Below are positions 16,187-29,001 of a stretch of 64,000 nucleotides of DNA, piece after piece. The notes beneath the pieces are model-generated. The model was given only the letters and a program-made list of their open reading frames with translations. It ran no database searches and was not told the origin of the DNA. Every line of letters starts with the position of its first letter. Position 1 is the stretch's first letter. The DNA is from Dysgonomonas sp. HGC4. Its GTDB lineage: Bacteria; Bacteroidota; Bacteroidia; Bacteroidales; Dysgonomonadaceae. The position numbers and the translations under genes are program-made. The stretch spans positions 1 through 64,000 of the forward strand of contig NZ_CVRU01000017.1 in NCBI RefSeq assembly GCF_001261715.1. Direction: 5' to 3'.

Positions 16187-19100
16187 CTACTCTACACTGT
16201 CAAAGTCTACAACAGTTTTTCTGTTAGCCATTACTCTGTCAAAATCTTCTTTAGTACCTACAACAAGCTTATCAAAATCTCGTTGACCAGTACCTGCAGG
16301 AATCAAGTGACCACAGATAACGTTTTCTTTTAGACCTTCTAATCTGTCAACCTTACCATGGATAGCAGCATCGTTAAGAACCTTGGTAGTTTCCTGGAAC
16401 GAAGCAGCCGACATGAAGCTGGTTGTTTGAAGAGCTGCACGTGTAATACCTTGAAGTATTTGGTTAGCAGTTGCTGGGATAGCATCACGAACCTCTACGA
16501 TACGAAGGTCACGACGTTTCAACATCGAGTTCTCGTCTCTAAGTTTACGTGCTGTAACAATCTGTCCTGGTTCGAATGTAGAAGAGTCTCCTGCATCTAC
16601 AACGACTTTTTTACCCCAGATACGATCGTTTTCTTCCATTACAACATGCTTGTCAATAACTTGTTGTTCAAGGAAACGAGTGTCTCCCGGATCAACCACT
16701 TCTACCTTACGCATCATCTGACGTACGATAACTTCGAAGTGTTTATCATTGATTTTCACACCTTGCAGACGATATACATCCTGCACTTCGTTTACGATAT
16801 ATTCTTGTACTGCGGTTGGTCCCATAATTGCAAGAATATCCGAAGGAGTGGTAGCACCATCCGATAGAGGCATACCTGCACGGATGAAGTCATTCTCCTG
16901 TACCAGAATTTGTTTAGAAAGAGGTACCAGGTATTTCTTTATTTCACCTGTTTTAGATGTAATAATTACTTCTCTGTTACCACGTTTGATTTTACCAAAC
17001 GAAGCCTCTCCATCAATTTCAGATACAACAGCAGGGTTAGAAGGGTTACGTGCTTCGAATAACTCGGTAACACGAGGAAGACCCCCCGTAATATCACCGG
17101 CTTTACCTACTGCACGAGGTATCTTAACTAGTACATCTCCGGCTTTCATTGTATCGCCATCTTCTTTGATAACGTGAGCACCAAGAGGTAAACTGTATGT
17201 TTTGATTATGTTGCCTTTCTCATCCAGAATGTGTGCCTCAGGAGCTTTAGTCTTATCACGCGATTCAATAATGATCTTTTCTTTCAAACCGGTTTGTTCA
17301 TCCGATTCTACTTTGTAAGTTACATTTTCGATAACGTTTTCAAATTTGATCTTACCTGTTGCCTCTGATACGATAACAGCATTAAATGGATCCCATTCGC
17401 AAATTACATCACCTTTTTTAACCGATGTGCCTTCTTTGAAATAAAGTTTAGCACCATAAGGAATATTGTGAGTAAGTAATACGATTTTAGTATTAGGATC
17501 TACAACACGTATTTCTACAAGACGGCTTACTACGATTTGTACTTTTTTGCCTGTTTCGTCGATAGTCTCAACAACACGCAAGTCATCAATTTCCAAAATA
17601 CCATCGTATTTTGTCATGATGCTGTTTTCAGTAGCAATATTCGAAGCAATACCCCCTACGTGGAACGTACGAAGTGTAAGCTGTGTACCTGGCTCACCGA
17701 TTGACTGAGCAGCGATAACTCCAACGGCTTCTCCTTTTTGAACCATACGACCAGTAGCAAGGTTACGACCGTAACACTTAGCACATACGCCTTTTTTAGA
17801 TTCGCAAGTTAATACCGAACGGATTTCAACACGCTCAATTGGTGAGTTTTGAATAATTGTAGCAGCTTCTTCTCTGATTTGTTCACCAGACTCTACAAGG
17901 ATTTCTCCTGTTAGAGGATGTTGAATATCATGAACAGAAACACGACCTAATATACGTTCGTATAATGAAGCTACAACTTCTTCGTTGTTTTTAAGTTCTG
18001 TACAAACAAGTCCGCGAAGTGTACCACAGTCTTCTTCGTTGATGATCACATCTTGTGATACGTCAACCAGACGACGAGTAAGGTATCCTGCATCGGCTGT
18101 TTTCAATGCTGTATCGGCAAGACCTTTACGAGCACCGTGGGTAGAGATAAAGTACTCTAACACCGACAGACCTTCTTTAAAGTTAGAAAGGATAGGATTC
18201 TCAATAATCTGAGCACCTTCCGCTCCACTTTTTTGAGGTTTTGCCATCAATCCACGCATACCTGACAACTGACGAATCTGTTCTTTCGATCCACGAGCTC
18301 CAGAGTCAAGCATCATATATACAGAGTTGAAACCTTGGTTATCTTCTGAAAGTTGTTTCATCAAAATGTTCGACAACTTAGAGTTGATGTGTGTCCAGGT
18401 ATCAATAATCTGGTTGTAACGTTCGTTATAGGTGATGAATCCCATATTGTAGTTTCCTAGAATCTGTTCAACTTCATCATATCCTTGTTTAACAAGCGTT
18501 TCTTTTTCTGCGGGGATAATTACATCTTCAAGGTTGAACGACAATCCTCCACGGAATGCCATTGTATATCCAAGATCTTTAATATCGTCAAGGAACTGAG
18601 CCGTTTTAGCAACTCCAGCCAATTTGATGATATTACCGATAATATCTCTAAGAGATTTTTTAGATAAGATTTCGTTGATAAATCCTACTTCGATTGGCGT
18701 GTTTTGGTTTACAAGTACACGTCCTACCGTAGTTTCGCGCATAATTGTAGCCACTTGTCCATTCTCGTCAAGGTCTCTTACATACACTTTGATAAGGGCA
18801 TGTATATCAACTTTCTTCTCATTGTAAGCAATGATAGCTTCTTCCGGTCCGTAAAAAGTAAGACCTTCACCTTGTGCTCCCGGACGTATTTTTGTAATAT
18901 AATACAGTCCTAATACCATATCCTGAGAAGGTACTGTAATAGGAGCACCGTTAGCAGGGTTCAAGATATTATGAGACGCAAGCATCAACATTTGGGCTTC
19001 CAATATAGCGTCATTACCAAGAGGTAAGTGAACAGCCATTTGGTCACCATCAAAGTCAGCATTGAAGGCAGTACATGAAAGTGGGTGTAACTGAATTGCT

Positions 19101-20470
19101 TTGCCCTCGATCATTTTAGGTTGGAATGCTTGGATACCCAAACGGTGCAGAGTAGGGGCACGGTTGAGCAATACTGGGTGACCTTTCATCACATGCTCAA
19201 GAATATCCCATACTACAGGCTCTTTGCGATCAACGATTTTCTTCGCAGATTTTACCGTTTTCACGATACCACGTTCAATCAATTTACGAATCACAAATGG
19301 TTTGAATAGCTCTGCAGCCATATCTTTAGGAAGACCACATTCGTGCATCTTCAATTCAGGACCAACGACGATTACCGAACGAGCTGAATAGTCAACACGT
19401 TTACCTAAAAGGTTTTGACGGAAACGTCCTTGTTTACCTTTCAAACTATCAGAAAGTGACTTAAGAGGACGGTTTGATTCTGTTTTGATTGCACTCGATT
19501 TACGAGAGTTATCAAACAATGAATCTACTGCCTCTTGAAGCATACGTTTTTCGTTACGTAAAATTACATCCGGAGCTTTAATGTCGATCAATCGTTTCAA
19601 ACGGTTGTTACGGATGATAACACGACGATACAAATCATTTAAGTCAGATGTTGCAAAACGACCTCCATCCAAAGGAACCAAAGGACGAAGTTCGGGTGGT
19701 ATTACAGGAACAATCTTAACGATCATCCATTCGGGGCGGTTTTTCGCCTTCGAACCACGGAAAGCTTCAACAACCTGAAGTTGTTTAAGAGCTTCGTTTT
19801 TACGTTGTTGAGAAGTATCTGTATTAGCTCTGTGACGAAGTGTATTAGCTAATGAATCAAGATTCAAACGAGCCAATAAATCGTAAACAGCTTCAGCTCC
19901 CATTTTAGCAATAAACTTATTGGGATCCATATCATCCAATAGTTGATTGTCTTTAGGAAGTGTATCTAAATGGTTCAGATATTCTTCTTCAGTAAGTAAG
20001 TCTTTGTAGGCTACGCCTTCTTCTTCCTTTACTCCAGCTTGTATTACAACATAGCGTTCGTAATAAATGATCATATCAAGTTTCTTGGTTGGTATACCAA
20101 GAAGATAACCCATTTTATTAGGTAAAGAACGGAAATACCAGATGTGAGCAACAGGTACCACCAAATGGATGTGACCGGTACGTTCACGTCTAACTTTTTT
20201 CTCAGTAACCTCTACACCACAACGGTCGCAGACGATACCTTTATATCGGATACGTTTGTATTTACCGCAATGACATTCGTAGTCTTTTACCGGACCAAAA
20301 ATACGTTCGCAGAACAAGCCGTCACGTTCGGGTTTGTATGTACGATAGTTTATAGTTTCGGGTTTCAAGACTTCACCGCTTGAACTTTCTAGAATTTCTT
20401 CAGGAGAGGCAAGACTGACAGTGATTTTTGAAAAGCTACTCTTTACTTTACTATCTTTTCTAAAAGCCAT
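16187..20470 (-). CDS. rpoC: DNA-directed RNA polymerase subunit beta'
   Basis: A 1427-aa protein, the catalytic subunit of RNA polymerase. The N-terminal zinc-binding set [20 protein letters not shown] lies near residue 66. The catalytic Mg-binding motif NADFDGDQM is intact. A second zinc site, [16 protein letters not shown], is visible further on. Length is close to the usual 1400-1430. It lies 83 nt after rpoB with a hairpin in the gap and ends at a strong terminator. Confidence 0.99.
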   Translation of the reverse strand: MAFRKDSKVKSSFSKITVSLASPEEILESSSGEVLKPETINYRTYKPERDGLFCERIFGPVKDYECHCGKYKRIRYKGIVCDRCGVEVTEKKVRRERTGHIHLVVPVAHIWYFRSLPNKMGYLLGIPTKKLDMIIYYERYVVIQAGVKEEEGVAYKDLLTEEEYLNHLDTLPKDNQLLDDMDPNKFIAKMGAEAVYDLLARLNLDSLANTLRHRANTDTSQQRKNEALKQLQVVEAFRGSKAKNRPEWMIVKIVPVIPPELRPLVPLDGGRFATSDLNDLYRRVIIRNNRLKRLIDIKAPDVILRNEKRMLQEAVDSLFDNSRKSSAIKTESNRPLKSLSDSLKGKQGRFRQNLLGKRVDYSARSVIVVGPELKMHECGLPKDMAAELFKPFVIRKLIERGIVKTVKSAKKIVDRKEPVVWDILEHVMKGHPVLLNRAPTLHRLGIQAFQPKMIEGKAIQLHPLSCTAFNADFDGDQMAVHLPLGNDAILEAQMLMLASHNILNPANGAPITVPSQDMVLGLYYITKIRPGAQGEGLTFYGPEEAIIAYNEKKVDIHALIKVYVRDLDENGQVATIMRETTVGRVLVNQNTPIEVGFINEILSKKSLRDIIGNIIKLAGVAKTAQFLDDIKDLGYTMAFRGGLSFNLEDVIIPAEKETLVKQGYDEVEQILGNYNMGFITYNERYNQIIDTWTHINSKLSNILMKQLSEDNQGFNSVYMMLDSGARGSKEQIRQLSGMRGLMAKPQKSGAEGAQIIENPILSNFKEGLSVLEYFISTHGARKGLADTALKTADAGYLTRRLVDVSQDVIINEEDCGTLRGLVCTELKNNEEVVASLYERILGRVSVHDIQHPLTGEILVESGEQIREEAATIIQNSPIERVEIRSVLTCESKKGVCAKCYGRNLATGRMVQKGEAVGVIAAQSIGEPGTQLTLRTFHVGGIASNIATENSIMTKYDGILEIDDLRVVETIDETGKKVQIVVSRLVEIRVVDPNTKIVLLTHNIPYGAKLYFKEGTSVKKGDVICEWDPFNAVIVSEATGKIKFENVIENVTYKVESDEQTGLKEKIIIESRDKTKAPEAHILDEKGNIIKTYSLPLGAHVIKEDGDTMKAGDVLVKIPRAVGKAGDITGGLPRVTELFEARNPSNPAVVSEIDGEASFGKIKRGNREVIITSKTGEIKKYLVPLSKQILVQENDFIRAGMPLSDGATTPSDILAIMGPTAVQEYIVNEVQDVYRLQGVKINDKHFEVIVRQMMRKVEVVDPGDTRFLEQQVIDKHVVMEENDRIWGKKVVVDAGDSSTFEPGQIVTARKLRDENSMLKRRDLRIVEVRDAIPATANQILQGITRAALQTTSFMSAASFQETTKVLNDAAIHGKVDRLEGLKENVICGHLIPAGTGQRDFDKLVVGTKEDFDRVMANRKTVVDFDSVE

Positions 20471-20510
20471 ATATCAAATTATATAAAGAGTTAAAGTATA
20501 TTGTAAGTAT

Positions 20511-20539
20511 GTGGAGTATTCCATCGAGAAATACTCCAC
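20511..20539 (-). other. Hairpin between rpoB and rpoC
   Basis: The 9-nt arms TGGAGTATT (20512-20520) and AATACTCCA (20530-20538) are exact complements. There is no U-tract, so it is more likely an mRNA processing or stability element than a terminator. Confidence 0.5.
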
Positions 20540-20553
20540 AATCCTATGTTTTA

Positions 20554-23500
20554 TTAATCAAGAGTTACGCTCAAACCAAGACCTCTCATTTCATGTAGTA
20601 ATACATTTAATGATTCAGGTATACCCGGTTGTGGCATTGGTTCGCCCTTAACAATAGCTTCATAAGCTTTAGAGCGTCCCATAACGTCATCCGACTTGAT
20701 TGTAAGTATTTCTTGTAAGATGTGAGCAGCACCAAATGCTTCAAGTGCCCAAACCTCCATCTCTCCGAAACGTTGACCCCCGAATTGAGCTTTACCTCCA
20801 AGAGGTTGTTGCGTAATAAGTGAGTATGGTCCGATAGAACGAGCGTGCATCTTGTCTTCAACCATGTGACCTAGTTTCAGCATGTAGATAATACCTACAG
20901 TTGCAGTTTGGTCAAAACGGTCTCCTGTACCACCATCGTGCAGATATGCTTTACCGTAGCGAGGCACACCGGCTTTGTCTGTCCAATCATTAAGATCATC
21001 AAGACTAGCACCATCAAAGATAGGAGTTGCAAATTTTACACCTAATTCTTTTCCTGCCCAACCAAGTACGGTTTCGAATATCTGTCCAAGGTTCATACGA
21101 GAAGGTACACCCAGTGGATTCAATACAATATCAACAGCTGTTCCGTCTGCTAAGAATGGCATATCTTCTTGACGAACGATACGAGACACGATACCTTTAT
21201 TACCGTGACGTCCTGCCATCTTATCACCTACTTGTACTTTACGTTTTTTAGCTACGTATACTTTTGCGATTTGTACAATACCCGATGGAAGTTCATCACC
21301 GATTGTAAGATCGAAACGTTTACGTTTCAGTTCAGCGTCAAGTTCTTTATACTTACGTAGATAATTTACAATTACGCTCTTTATAAGCTCGTTTTTATTA
21401 TCATCAGTAGTCCAGTTACTAACTTGAATCGATTCGAAGTCGATGCTGTCAAGTGCCGATTTTGTGAATTTAGCACCCTTAGCGATAACATCTGTATTCA
21501 AATAATCTTTTACTCCTTGAGATGCTTTACCTTCAGTAAGAACCAATAGCTTATCAACTAAAATAGTTTTTTGTTTAGCCATTTTTTCTTCGTACTCTTC
21601 GTCTAATTTAGGAAGTAACGCTTTACTCGAAAGTTTTGTTTTTCCTTTTTTAGCCGCTTTAGAGAACAAATTGGTTCCAATAACAACACCTTTCAATGAT
21701 GGAGAAGCTTTCAAAGAAGCATCTTTCACATCGCCGGCTTTGTCACCGAATATTGCACGAAGTAATTTTTCCTCAGGTGAAGGATCAGATTCTCCTTTAG
21801 GAGTAATCTTACCGATAAGAATGTCACCAGGACCTACACGAGCTCCTATGCGAACGATTCCTCTTTCATCCAAGTCTTTAGTTGCTTCTTCGCTAACGTT
21901 AGGAATATCAGAAGTTAATTCTTCAACCCCACGTTTAGTATCACGTACATCAAGAGAAAACTCTTCTACGTGAACAGATGTAAATACGTCTTCACGAACG
22001 ATACGCTCATTCAATACGATAGCATCCTCAAAGTTATAACCTTTCCAAGGCATGAAAGCAACCTTAAGGTTCTTTCCGATTGCAAGTTCACCATCTTCAG
22101 TAGAATAACCTTCGGTAAGAATATCACCTGCTACTACACGTTGTCCTTTTTGACATGTTGGTCTAAGGTCAATAGTTGTATTCTGGTTAGTCTTTCTGAA
22201 TTTAGGTACTATATATGTCTTAACAGCACTATCGAAGCTTATAAATTCTTCGTCATCTGTACGGTCATATTTAATTTTGATTGTACTCGCATCCACATAC
22301 ACAATTTCACCAGGACCTTCGGCCACGATTTGTGTACGAGAATCTTTAATAAGCAAACCTTCGATACCTGTACCCACAATAGGAGCTTCAGTACGAAGTA
22401 AAGGAACTGCCTGGCGCATCATATTAGATCCCATCAGTGCACGGTTGGCATCATCATGCTCCAAGAAAGGAATCAAAGATGCTGCAATAGATGCAATCTG
22501 AGTTGGTGATACGTCCATTAATTCGATTTCCTCAGGACCAACTACGGGATAGTCGGCATCCTGACGAGCTTTTACACGAGTATTAATGAAACTACCGTTA
22601 TCATCTAAAGGAGCATTTCCTTGAGCGATAATTTTTTCTTCTTCCTCTTCCGCAGCAAGGTATATGATACCATCTTCAGAAAGATCTACTTTGTTATTAG
22701 TAACCTTACGATATGGAGTCTCAATGAATCCAAGCTCGTTGATTTTTGCATAAACACAAAGAGAAGAGATAAGACCGATATTAGGTCCCTCAGGAGTTTC
22801 AATAGGACACAAACGACCGTAGTGAGTAAAGTGAACGTCACGCACCTCGAAACCTGCTCTTTCACGAGAAAGACCACCTGGTCCAAGTGCCGACATACGA
22901 CGTTTGTGAGTAATCTCAGCTAGAGGATTGGTTTGATCCATGAACTGAGACAAAGCATTCGTTCCGAAGAATGTATTGACAACAGATGAAATTGTTTTCG
23001 CATTGATCAAGTCAATAGGAGTGAACACCTCATTGTCGCGGACATTCATTCTTTCACGAATGATACGAGCCATACGGTTAAGACCAACTCCAAACTGGTT
23101 GTAAAGTTGTTCTCCTACAGTACGTACACGTCTATTACTTAAGTGGTCAATATCATCTACAATTGCTTTAGAGTTGATAAGCTCAATTAAGTACTTTATA
23201 ATTTCAATTATATCTTCTTTAGTCAAAACACGAACATCTACGCTCGTATTTAAACCAAGTTTTTTGTTTATTCTATATCGACCTACTTCTCCTAAATCGT
23301 AACGTTTCTCAGAGAAGAATAAACTGTTGATAACTTCGCGTGCGCTAGTATCATCAGCAGGCTCAGCACTACGCAGTTGTCGGTAAATATGACGAACCGC
23401 ATCGATTTCTGAGTTACTAGGGTCTTTTTGTAAAGTGTTATAGATTATTGTATAATCCGAAGCATTTTGATTGCTCTTATGCAATAGTATCGAACCTACA

Positions 23501-24366
23501 CCAGAGTCAAGAATAGCATCCATATGGTCTTTCTCAACGATGGTTTCACGCTCGATGATAACTTCGTTTCGTTCAATAGAAGTAACCTCACCAGTATCTT
23601 CATCTACAAAATCTTCCATCCACGTCTTAAGGATACGAGCAGCAAGCCTGCGTCCCTCTATCTTTTTTAGATTTTGCTTATTAACTTTAATTTCCTCGGC
23701 AAGGTCAAATATTTCGAGAATATCTTTATCACTTTCAAAACCGATAGCTCTAAGCAGAGTAGTTACCGGTAATTTCTTTTTTCTGTCGATATACGCATAC
23801 ATGACACTGTTGATGTCTGTAGCAAATTCTATCCAAGAACCCTTGAATGGAATGATACGTGCAGAATACAGTTTAGTACCATTGGCATGTACACTTTGTC
23901 CAAAGAATACACCTGGCGAACGGTGAAGTTGCGATACAACTACACGCTCAGCTCCATTGATGACAAAAGTACCTTTCTCTGTCATGTATGGAATTAGTCC
24001 AAGGTATACGTCTTGAATTACTGTATCGAAATCCTCGTGATCGGGGTCCGTACAGTAAAGTTTTAGCTTTGCTTTAAGAGGAACACTATACGTTAAGCCT
24101 CTCTCAACACACTCATCAATAGTGTAGCGAGGAGGATCGATATAGTAGTCCAAAAATTCTAATACAAAGTTGTTGCGAGTATCAGCAATTGGAAAATTCT
24201 CAGCAAAAACTTTATATAAGCCTTCTTTCTTTCTTTTTTCAGGAGGTGTATCAAGCTGTAAAAAGTCTCTGAAAGACTTTAATTGTACTTCAAGAAAATC
24301 AGGGTACTGAAGAGGATTTTTTATTGAAGCAAAGTTGATTCTTTGATTTGTTGTAGTTGAAGACAT
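20554..24366 (-). CDS. rpoB: DNA-directed RNA polymerase subunit beta
   Basis: A 1270-aa protein, the second large subunit of RNA polymerase. The rifampicin-pocket region is recognisable ([20 protein letters not shown], then [20 protein letters not shown]). The residues there look wild type. Also present are the C-terminal signatures [12 protein letters not shown] and [20 protein letters not shown]. It is preceded by rplL with two hairpins in the 106-nt gap, which could attenuate transcription into rpoBC. Confidence 0.99.
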   Translation of the reverse strand: MSSTTTNQRINFASIKNPLQYPDFLEVQLKSFRDFLQLDTPPEKRKKEGLYKVFAENFPIADTRNNFVLEFLDYYIDPPRYTIDECVERGLTYSVPLKAKLKLYCTDPDHEDFDTVIQDVYLGLIPYMTEKGTFVINGAERVVVSQLHRSPGVFFGQSVHANGTKLYSARIIPFKGSWIEFATDINSVMYAYIDRKKKLPVTTLLRAIGFESDKDILEIFDLAEEIKVNKQNLKKIEGRRLAARILKTWMEDFVDEDTGEVTSIERNEVIIERETIVEKDHMDAILDSGVGSILLHKSNQNASDYTIIYNTLQKDPSNSEIDAVRHIYRQLRSAEPADDTSAREVINSLFFSEKRYDLGEVGRYRINKKLGLNTSVDVRVLTKEDIIEIIKYLIELINSKAIVDDIDHLSNRRVRTVGEQLYNQFGVGLNRMARIIRERMNVRDNEVFTPIDLINAKTISSVVNTFFGTNALSQFMDQTNPLAEITHKRRMSALGPGGLSRERAGFEVRDVHFTHYGRLCPIETPEGPNIGLISSLCVYAKINELGFIETPYRKVTNNKVDLSEDGIIYLAAEEEEEKIIAQGNAPLDDNGSFINTRVKARQDADYPVVGPEEIELMDVSPTQIASIAASLIPFLEHDDANRALMGSNMMRQAVPLLRTEAPIVGTGIEGLLIKDSRTQIVAEGPGEIVYVDASTIKIKYDRTDDEEFISFDSAVKTYIVPKFRKTNQNTTIDLRPTCQKGQRVVAGDILTEGYSTEDGELAIGKNLKVAFMPWKGYNFEDAIVLNERIVREDVFTSVHVEEFSLDVRDTKRGVEELTSDIPNVSEEATKDLDERGIVRIGARVGPGDILIGKITPKGESDPSPEEKLLRAIFGDKAGDVKDASLKASPSLKGVVIGTNLFSKAAKKGKTKLSSKALLPKLDEEYEEKMAKQKTILVDKLLVLTEGKASQGVKDYLNTDVIAKGAKFTKSALDSIDFESIQVSNWTTDDNKNELIKSVIVNYLRKYKELDAELKRKRFDLTIGDELPSGIVQIAKVYVAKKRKVQVGDKMAGRHGNKGIVSRIVRQEDMPFLADGTAVDIVLNPLGVPSRMNLGQIFETVLGWAGKELGVKFATPIFDGASLDDLNDWTDKAGVPRYGKAYLHDGGTGDRFDQTATVGIIYMLKLGHMVEDKMHARSIGPYSLITQQPLGGKAQFGGQRFGEMEVWALEAFGAAHILQEILTIKSDDVMGRSKAYEAIVKGEPMPQPGIPESLNVLLHEMRGLGLSVTLD

Positions 24367-24413
24367 GGAATACTCTTTTTTTTGAACTAATTACTTTTGA
24401 CGCAAAAAGGTCA

Positions 24414-24463
24414 AGAACCTCCTTTCAAAGAAGGTTCTCAACCAACATCCTGATTAACAGGAT
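24414..24463 (-). other. Two hairpins in the rplL-rpoB gap
   Basis: Hairpin A pairs 24414-24420 (AGAACCT) with 24432-24438 (AGGTTCT). Hairpin B pairs 24447-24452 (ATCCTG) with 24458-24463 (CAGGAT). Neither is followed by a clean U-tract on the minus strand. Their position matches the place where other bacteria attenuate or process the rplKAJL-rpoBC mRNA. Confidence 0.55.
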
Positions 24464-24472
24464 CTTTTTGTT

Positions 24473-24844
24473 TTATTTAAGTTCAACTTCAGCTCCCGCT
24501 TCTTCCAGTTGTTTTTTCAATGCATCAGCTTCGTCTTTGCTAACACCTTTTTTCAATTCTGAAGGAGCAGCATCTACTAGATCCTTAGCTTCTTTTAAAC
24601 CTAAACCTGTAAGTTCTTTAACAGCTTTTACTATAGCTAGTTTGTTTGCACCTGCAGATTTCAAAACAACATCAAATGCTGTTTTTTCTTCAGCAGCCTC
24701 TGCAGCAGCAGCAGGAGCAGCAACAGCAACAGCTGCAGCAGCTGGTTCGATACCGTATTCTGTTTTAAGAGTTTCAGCCAATTCGCTAACTTCTTTAACT
24801 GTCAAATTTACTAGTTGTTCAGCAATAGCTTTTACGTCTGCCAT
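24473..24844 (-). CDS. rplL: Ribosomal protein bL12 (L7/L12)
   Basis: A 123-aa protein. The N-terminal dimerisation helix contains [20 protein letters not shown], followed by an Ala-rich hinge (about residues 37-52). The C-terminal factor-binding domain contains [20 protein letters not shown] and ends GAEVELK. It is the stalk protein that recruits translation GTPases. It lies 41 nt after rplJ. Confidence 0.99.
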   Translation of the reverse strand: MADVKAIAEQLVNLTVKEVSELAETLKTEYGIEPAAAAVAVAAPAAAAEAAEEKTAFDVVLKSAGANKLAIVKAVKELTGLGLKEAKDLVDAAPSELKKGVSKDEADALKKQLEEAGAEVELK

Positions 24845-24885
24845 TTTTGTATGTATTAAAATTGTTATTACTTCTTTTGTTTAAT

Positions 24886-25398
24886 TTATCTTTTCGATAG
24901 AGTCTCAAGTACTCCGTGGATGGTGTTACCACCTGATTGAAGAGCAGATACAACGTTCTTGATTGGTGATTGTAACAATCCGATAACTTCACCAATAAGT
25001 TCATTTTTACTCTTAACATTTACTAATGCCTTAAGATTTTCAGCTCCAATATAGAAGCTTTCTTGCACGTATGCAGCCTTAAGACTTGGTATACCTTCTT
25101 TGCTATATTTATCTATTAATTTAGCAGGAGCATTTGCTACGTTAGAAAGCATGATAGCTGTGTTACCTTTCAAGACAGGAGTCAATTCAGAATAATCAGT
25201 ATCTAATGATTCTAGTGCTTTTTGCAACAAGGTATTTTTTACTACCATTAGTTTGATATCACTCTTGTAGCATTCAGCTCTTAAAGCGCTGGTTTTAGCT
25301 GCATTTAGTGTAGAGATATCAGTTAAATAAAAGTAATCATATCCTTTTATCGTAGCTGCAATGGTATCTATAATGGTGCTTTTGTCTTCCTTTCTCAT
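24886..25398 (-). CDS. rplJ: Ribosomal protein uL10
   Basis: A 170-aa protein, the base of the ribosomal stalk. It starts MRKEDKSTIIDTIAATIKGY, with the family core NTLLQKALESLDTDYSELTP and the KGNTAIMLS strand. It lies 16 nt after rplA and precedes rplL. In many bacteria L10-L12 binds its own leader mRNA; no such leader structure was checked here. Confidence 0.98.
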   Translation of the reverse strand: MRKEDKSTIIDTIAATIKGYDYFYLTDISTLNAAKTSALRAECYKSDIKLMVVKNTLLQKALESLDTDYSELTPVLKGNTAIMLSNVANAPAKLIDKYSKEGIPSLKAAYVQESFYIGAENLKALVNVKSKNELIGEVIGLLQSPIKNVVSALQSGGNTIHGVLETLSKR

Positions 25399-25414
25399 AA
25401 TTCCGTAGTTTTAA

Positions 25415-26113
25415 TTAGTTTTCGTCTACTGATTTAGGGTCGATTTTAATACCCGGACTCATAGTGCTAGAAAGAAATACACTCTTCACATAAGTACCTT
25501 TTGCCGAACTAGGTTTCAATTTGATAAGCGTATTGATAAATTCTTTAGCATTATCTTTGATTTGATCAGCAGTAAATGATACTTTGCCTATAGATGCATG
25601 GATAATACCTGTTTTATCAACCTTAAAGTCAATCTTACCTGCTTTAACCTCAGTAACGGCTTTCGCTACGTCAACAGTTACAGTACCGCTCTTTGGATTC
25701 GGCATAAGACCACGAGGACCTAATACACGACCTAAAGCTCCGATTTTACCCATAATGGCAGGTTGAGTGATGATAACATCAATATCAGTCCAGCCACCTT
25801 TTATTTTTTCGATATATTCATCAAGACCAACATGGTCTGCACCAGCTTCTTTAGCAGCAGCTTCGGCGTCTGGCGAACATAATACAAGAACTCTAACTTG
25901 TTTTCCTGTTCCATGAGGAAGAGATACTACACCTCTTACCATCTGGTTAGCTTTACGTGGATCTACACCTAGACGTACATCTACGTCAACAGATGCATCA
26001 AATTTACTTGTAGTAATTTCTTTTACAAGTTCAGATGCTTCCTTAAGTGAATAAGATTTCCCTGCTTCAATTTTGCTAAAAGCTAACTTTTGATTTTTTG
26101 TAAGTTTACCCAT
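25415..26113 (-). CDS. rplA: Ribosomal protein uL1
   Basis: A 232-aa protein that forms the L1 stalk near the E site. Signatures are [36 protein letters not shown] and [19 protein letters not shown]. Length is normal. It lies 17 nt after rplK, so the two are probably co-transcribed and subject to L1 feedback as in other bacteria (known of the family, not shown here). Confidence 0.99.
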   Translation of the reverse strand: MGKLTKNQKLAFSKIEAGKSYSLKEASELVKEITTSKFDASVDVDVRLGVDPRKANQMVRGVVSLPHGTGKQVRVLVLCSPDAEAAAKEAGADHVGLDEYIEKIKGGWTDIDVIITQPAIMGKIGALGRVLGPRGLMPNPKSGTVTVDVAKAVTEVKAGKIDFKVDKTGIIHASIGKVSFTADQIKDNAKEFINTLIKLKPSSAKGTYVKSVFLSSTMSPGIKIDPKSVDEN

Positions 26114-26130
26114 TTCTCAATTGAAGTTTA

Positions 26131-26574
26131 TTATTTAACATCAGGGAAAGCCCCTTTTACAGTGATCCCCATACTTCTTGCTGTTCCAGCAACCATTTTC
26201 ATAGCCGATTCGATTGTAAAACAATTCAAATCACCCATTTTATCTTCTGCTATAACTTGTACTTGATCCCAAGTTACTTCAGCGATTTTTTTACGGTTAG
26301 GTTCAGCAGAACCACTTTTAAGCTTAGTAAGCTCAAGTAGTTGTATTGCTACAGGAGGATTTTTGATTATAAAATCAAATGACTTATCAGCATAGTAAGT
26401 TATTACAACTGGTAATATCTTGCCTGCTTTGTCTTGAGTTCTGGCATTAAATTGCTTGCAAAAATCCATGATGTTGATCCCTTTAGAACCTAAAGCAGGT
26501 CCTACGGGAGGAGATGGATTTGCTGCACCGCCTTTAATTTGTAATTTTAATTGTCCAGCAATTTCTTTAGCCAT
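26131..26574 (-). CDS. rplK: Ribosomal protein uL11
   Basis: A 147-aa protein starting [20 protein letters not shown], with the conserved [20 protein letters not shown] segment and the rRNA-binding C-terminal domain ([18 protein letters not shown]). It is part of the GTPase-associated centre. It lies 69 nt after nusG. Confidence 0.99.
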   Translation of the reverse strand: MAKEIAGQLKLQIKGGAANPSPPVGPALGSKGINIMDFCKQFNARTQDKAGKILPVVITYYADKSFDFIIKNPPVAIQLLELTKLKSGSAEPNRKKIAEVTWDQVQVIAEDKMGDLNCFTIESAMKMVAGTARSMGITVKGAFPDVK

Positions 26575-26643
26575 TTTTGTTTTAAATTTTTTTGTTTTTG
26601 TTTAAAACTTAGTGGAAAATCAATAAAAAATGCGTAACCAAAT

Positions 26644-27189
26644 TTATTGTTCTTTTTCGACTTGTAAGTAATTCAATTCGAGAGGAGTTTTCCGTCCGAA
26701 TATTTTCACCATCACTTTGAGTTTCTTTTTCTCTGCGTTCACTTCTTCAATAATACCAGAGAAGCCGTTGAATGGTCCATTATTGACCTTCACTGTTTCA
26801 CCAACGATATATTGAACATCCATTTCTTCGGCTTGCTCATCTAACTCATCCATTGTTCCCAAAATGCGGTTTACCTCAGATTGGCTCAACGGTTGCGGAT
26901 TAGTGGCATTTGGAAGAAAACCGGCAACATAATTAATGTTGCGAAGTTCATGCACAACTTCACCCACCAAAGCAGCTTCTATCAAAATATATCCAGGGAG
27001 GTAAGCTCTTTCTTTAAGAACCTTCTTCCCGTTACGCATGATATAAGTCTTTTCGGTAGGTATAAGAACTTGAGAAATGTATTTTCCTAACTCGGTTTTC
27101 TTTATTTCCGCCTCAAGATACTCTTTGACCTTATTTTCTTTTCCGCTAACAGCACGCAATACGTACCATTTCTTTTCGATTTCAGTCAT
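26644..27189 (-). CDS. nusG: Transcription termination/antitermination factor NusG
   Basis: A 181-aa protein with the NGN domain (KWYVLRAVSGKENKVKEYLE, then LPGYILIEAALVGEVVHELR) and a C-terminal KOW motif (VGETVKVNNGPFNGFSGIIE). It binds RNA polymerase and, through KOW, Rho or S10. The order secE-nusG-rplK is conserved. It lies 22 nt after secE. Confidence 0.98.
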   Translation of the reverse strand: MTEIEKKWYVLRAVSGKENKVKEYLEAEIKKTELGKYISQVLIPTEKTYIMRNGKKVLKERAYLPGYILIEAALVGEVVHELRNINYVAGFLPNATNPQPLSQSEVNRILGTMDELDEQAEEMDVQYIVGETVKVNNGPFNGFSGIIEEVNAEKKKLKVMVKIFGRKTPLELNYLQVEKEQ

Positions 27190-27211
27190 TTTAATAAATT
27201 AAAGAGGATTA

Positions 27212-27403
27212 TTATACAAGATTGTAAAAATACTTAAGTGCCCATTCGAAAACAGAGTCTATCCCAAATACTATTAGTGCCATAATAAAGGAAGCTATCA
27301 TAACAACAACAGCACTGCTCGTGAGCTCTGTACGTGTAGGCCAAGAAACCTTGTGTACAAGTTCGTTATATGAGTCTTTTACGTATTGAATTATTTTTTT
27401 CAT
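27212..27403 (-). CDS. secE: Preprotein translocase subunit SecE
   Basis: A 63-aa, single-span inner-membrane protein. It has the amphipathic N-terminal helix KKIIQYVKDSYNELVHKVSW, the family motif VSWPTRTEL, and one membrane helix at about residues 30-52. This is the short bacterial form. It lies between tRNA-Trp and nusG, as usual. Confidence 0.96.
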   Translation of the reverse strand: MKKIIQYVKDSYNELVHKVSWPTRTELTSSAVVVMIASFIMALIVFGIDSVFEWALKYFYNLV

Positions 27404-27421
27404 TACCCATTAAGAGATTTG

Positions 27422-27494
27422 CACGGGTTGAGAGACTCGAACTCCCGACACCTGGTTTTGGAGACCAGTGCTCTACCAACTGAGCTAAACCCGT
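27422..27494 (-). tRNA. tRNA-Trp (CCA anticodon)
   Basis: A 73-nt cloverleaf on the minus strand: acceptor ACGGGTT pairs with AACCCGT, discriminator G, anticodon loop CTCCAAA giving CCA. The 3' CCA is not encoded. It lies between tuf and secE. Confidence 0.96.
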
Positions 27495-27499
27495 AAATA

Positions 27500-27527
27500 A
27501 AGTCGGCTATATGATTATAGCCGACTT
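27500..27527 (-). terminator. Hairpin after tuf, probable terminator
   Basis: The arms AAGTCGGCTAT (27500-27510) and ATAGCCGACTT (27517-27527) are perfect complements. On the minus strand they are followed by TATTTACGGG, a weak U-tract that leads straight into tRNA-Trp, so partial read-through is possible. Confidence 0.7.
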
Positions 27528-27550
27528 GGCTTTATTTTTTGATTAAATAA

Positions 27551-28738
27551 TTAATCAATAATTTCTGTAATCTGACCAGCACCTACTGTACGACCACCTT
27601 CGCGGATTGCGAAACGTAGACCTACGTTACATGCTACTGGGTAGATCAATTCTACATTGATTGTTAAGTTATCACCAGGCATTACCATGTCTGTTCCTTC
27701 TGGAAGAGTGATTTCACCTGTAACATCTAATGTACGGATGTAGAATTGAGGACGGTATTTGTTGTGGAATGGAGTGTGACGTCCACCTTCTTCTTTTTTC
27801 AAGATATATACCTCAGCTTTGAATGTAGTGTGAGGTGTTACTTTTCCTGGGTGAGTTATAACCATACCACGTTTGATATCGTCTTTGTCAACACCACGAA
27901 GTAATAAACCTACGTTATCACCAGCTTGACCTTCGTCTAGGATTTTACGGAACATTTCAACACCAGTTACTACTGATTTTTTTCCTTCTGATCCAAGACC
28001 GATGATTTGAACTTCTTCACTTGTTTTGATGATACCTGTTTCGATACGACCTGTTGCTACAGTACCACGACCTGTGATCGAGAATACGTCCTCAACTGGC
28101 ATAAGGAATGGTTTGTCAACATCACGTGGAGGTAATTCAATCCAAGTATCAACAGCGTTCATAAGCTCCATAACTTGGCTAACCCAAGGCTCAACACCGT
28201 TTAATGCTCCAAGAGCAGATCCACGGATAACTGGAGTATTGTCACCGTCGAAATTGTAGAATGAAAGAAGTTCTCTCATTTCCATTTCAACTAGTTCCAA
28301 CATTTCTTCGTCTTCAACGATATCGCATTTGTTCATGAATACAACTAGACGAGGTACGTTTACCTGACGTGCTAGAAGGATGTGCTCACGAGTTTGAGGC
28401 ATAGGACCATCAGTTGCAGCAACTACAATGATAGCACCGTCCATTTGTGCAGCACCAGTAACCATGTTCTTTACGTAGTCAGCGTGACCTGGACAGTCAA
28501 CGTGAGCGTAGTGACGATTAGCTGTTTGATATTCTACGTGAGAAGTATTGATAGTGATACCACGTTCTTTTTCTTCAGGAGCATTATCAATTTGGTCAAA
28601 TGATCTAGCTTCAGAGAACCCTTTATCTGCTAATACTTTAGTGATAGCAGCAGTAAGAGTAGTTTTACCGTGGTCAACGTGACCGATTGTACCGATATTA
28701 ACGTGTGGTTTCGACCGGTTAAAATGTTCTTTTGCCAT
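27551..28738 (-). CDS. tuf: Elongation factor Tu
   Basis: A 395-aa GTPase that delivers aminoacyl-tRNA to the ribosome. The P-loop [10 protein letters not shown] lies at residues 19-28, with [12 protein letters not shown] (switch II) and NKCD (guanine specificity) after it. The barrel domains end [19 protein letters not shown]. Length and motifs are standard. It sits between a four-tRNA cluster and tRNA-Trp, and no second copy is present in this window. Confidence 0.99.
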   Translation of the reverse strand: MAKEHFNRSKPHVNIGTIGHVDHGKTTLTAAITKVLADKGFSEARSFDQIDNAPEEKERGITINTSHVEYQTANRHYAHVDCPGHADYVKNMVTGAAQMDGAIIVVAATDGPMPQTREHILLARQVNVPRLVVFMNKCDIVEDEEMLELVEMEMRELLSFYNFDGDNTPVIRGSALGALNGVEPWVSQVMELMNAVDTWIELPPRDVDKPFLMPVEDVFSITGRGTVATGRIETGIIKTSEEVQIIGLGSEGKKSVVTGVEMFRKILDEGQAGDNVGLLLRGVDKDDIKRGMVITHPGKVTPHTTFKAEVYILKKEEGGRHTPFHNKYRPQFYIRTLDVTGEITLPEGTDMVMPGDNLTINVELIYPVACNVGLRFAIREGGRTVGAGQITEIID

Positions 28739-28838
28739 AATAAAGTGTACTTATTATTAATTAATGATTGCTTTTTAAATTCTTTTCTATAAGTGACAAT
28801 AAATCACTTTTTATAACATTGCCTGCCGCAATCTCTAG

Positions 28839-28911
<73 letters not shown>

Positions 28912-28917
28912 GATGAG

Positions 28918-28990
28918 AGCGAAAGACGGGGCTCAAACCCGCGACCCTCAGCTTGGAAGGCTGATGCTCTATCAACTGAGCTACTTTCGC
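28918..28990 (-). tRNA. tRNA-Gly (TCC anticodon)
   Basis: A 73-nt cloverleaf on the minus strand: acceptor GCGAAAG pairs with CTTTCGC, anticodon stem TCAGC/GCTGA, loop CTTCCAA giving TCC. It lies 6 nt from the adjacent tRNA-Thr. Confidence 0.95.
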
Positions 28991-29001
28991 GATAAAAAGA
29001 G

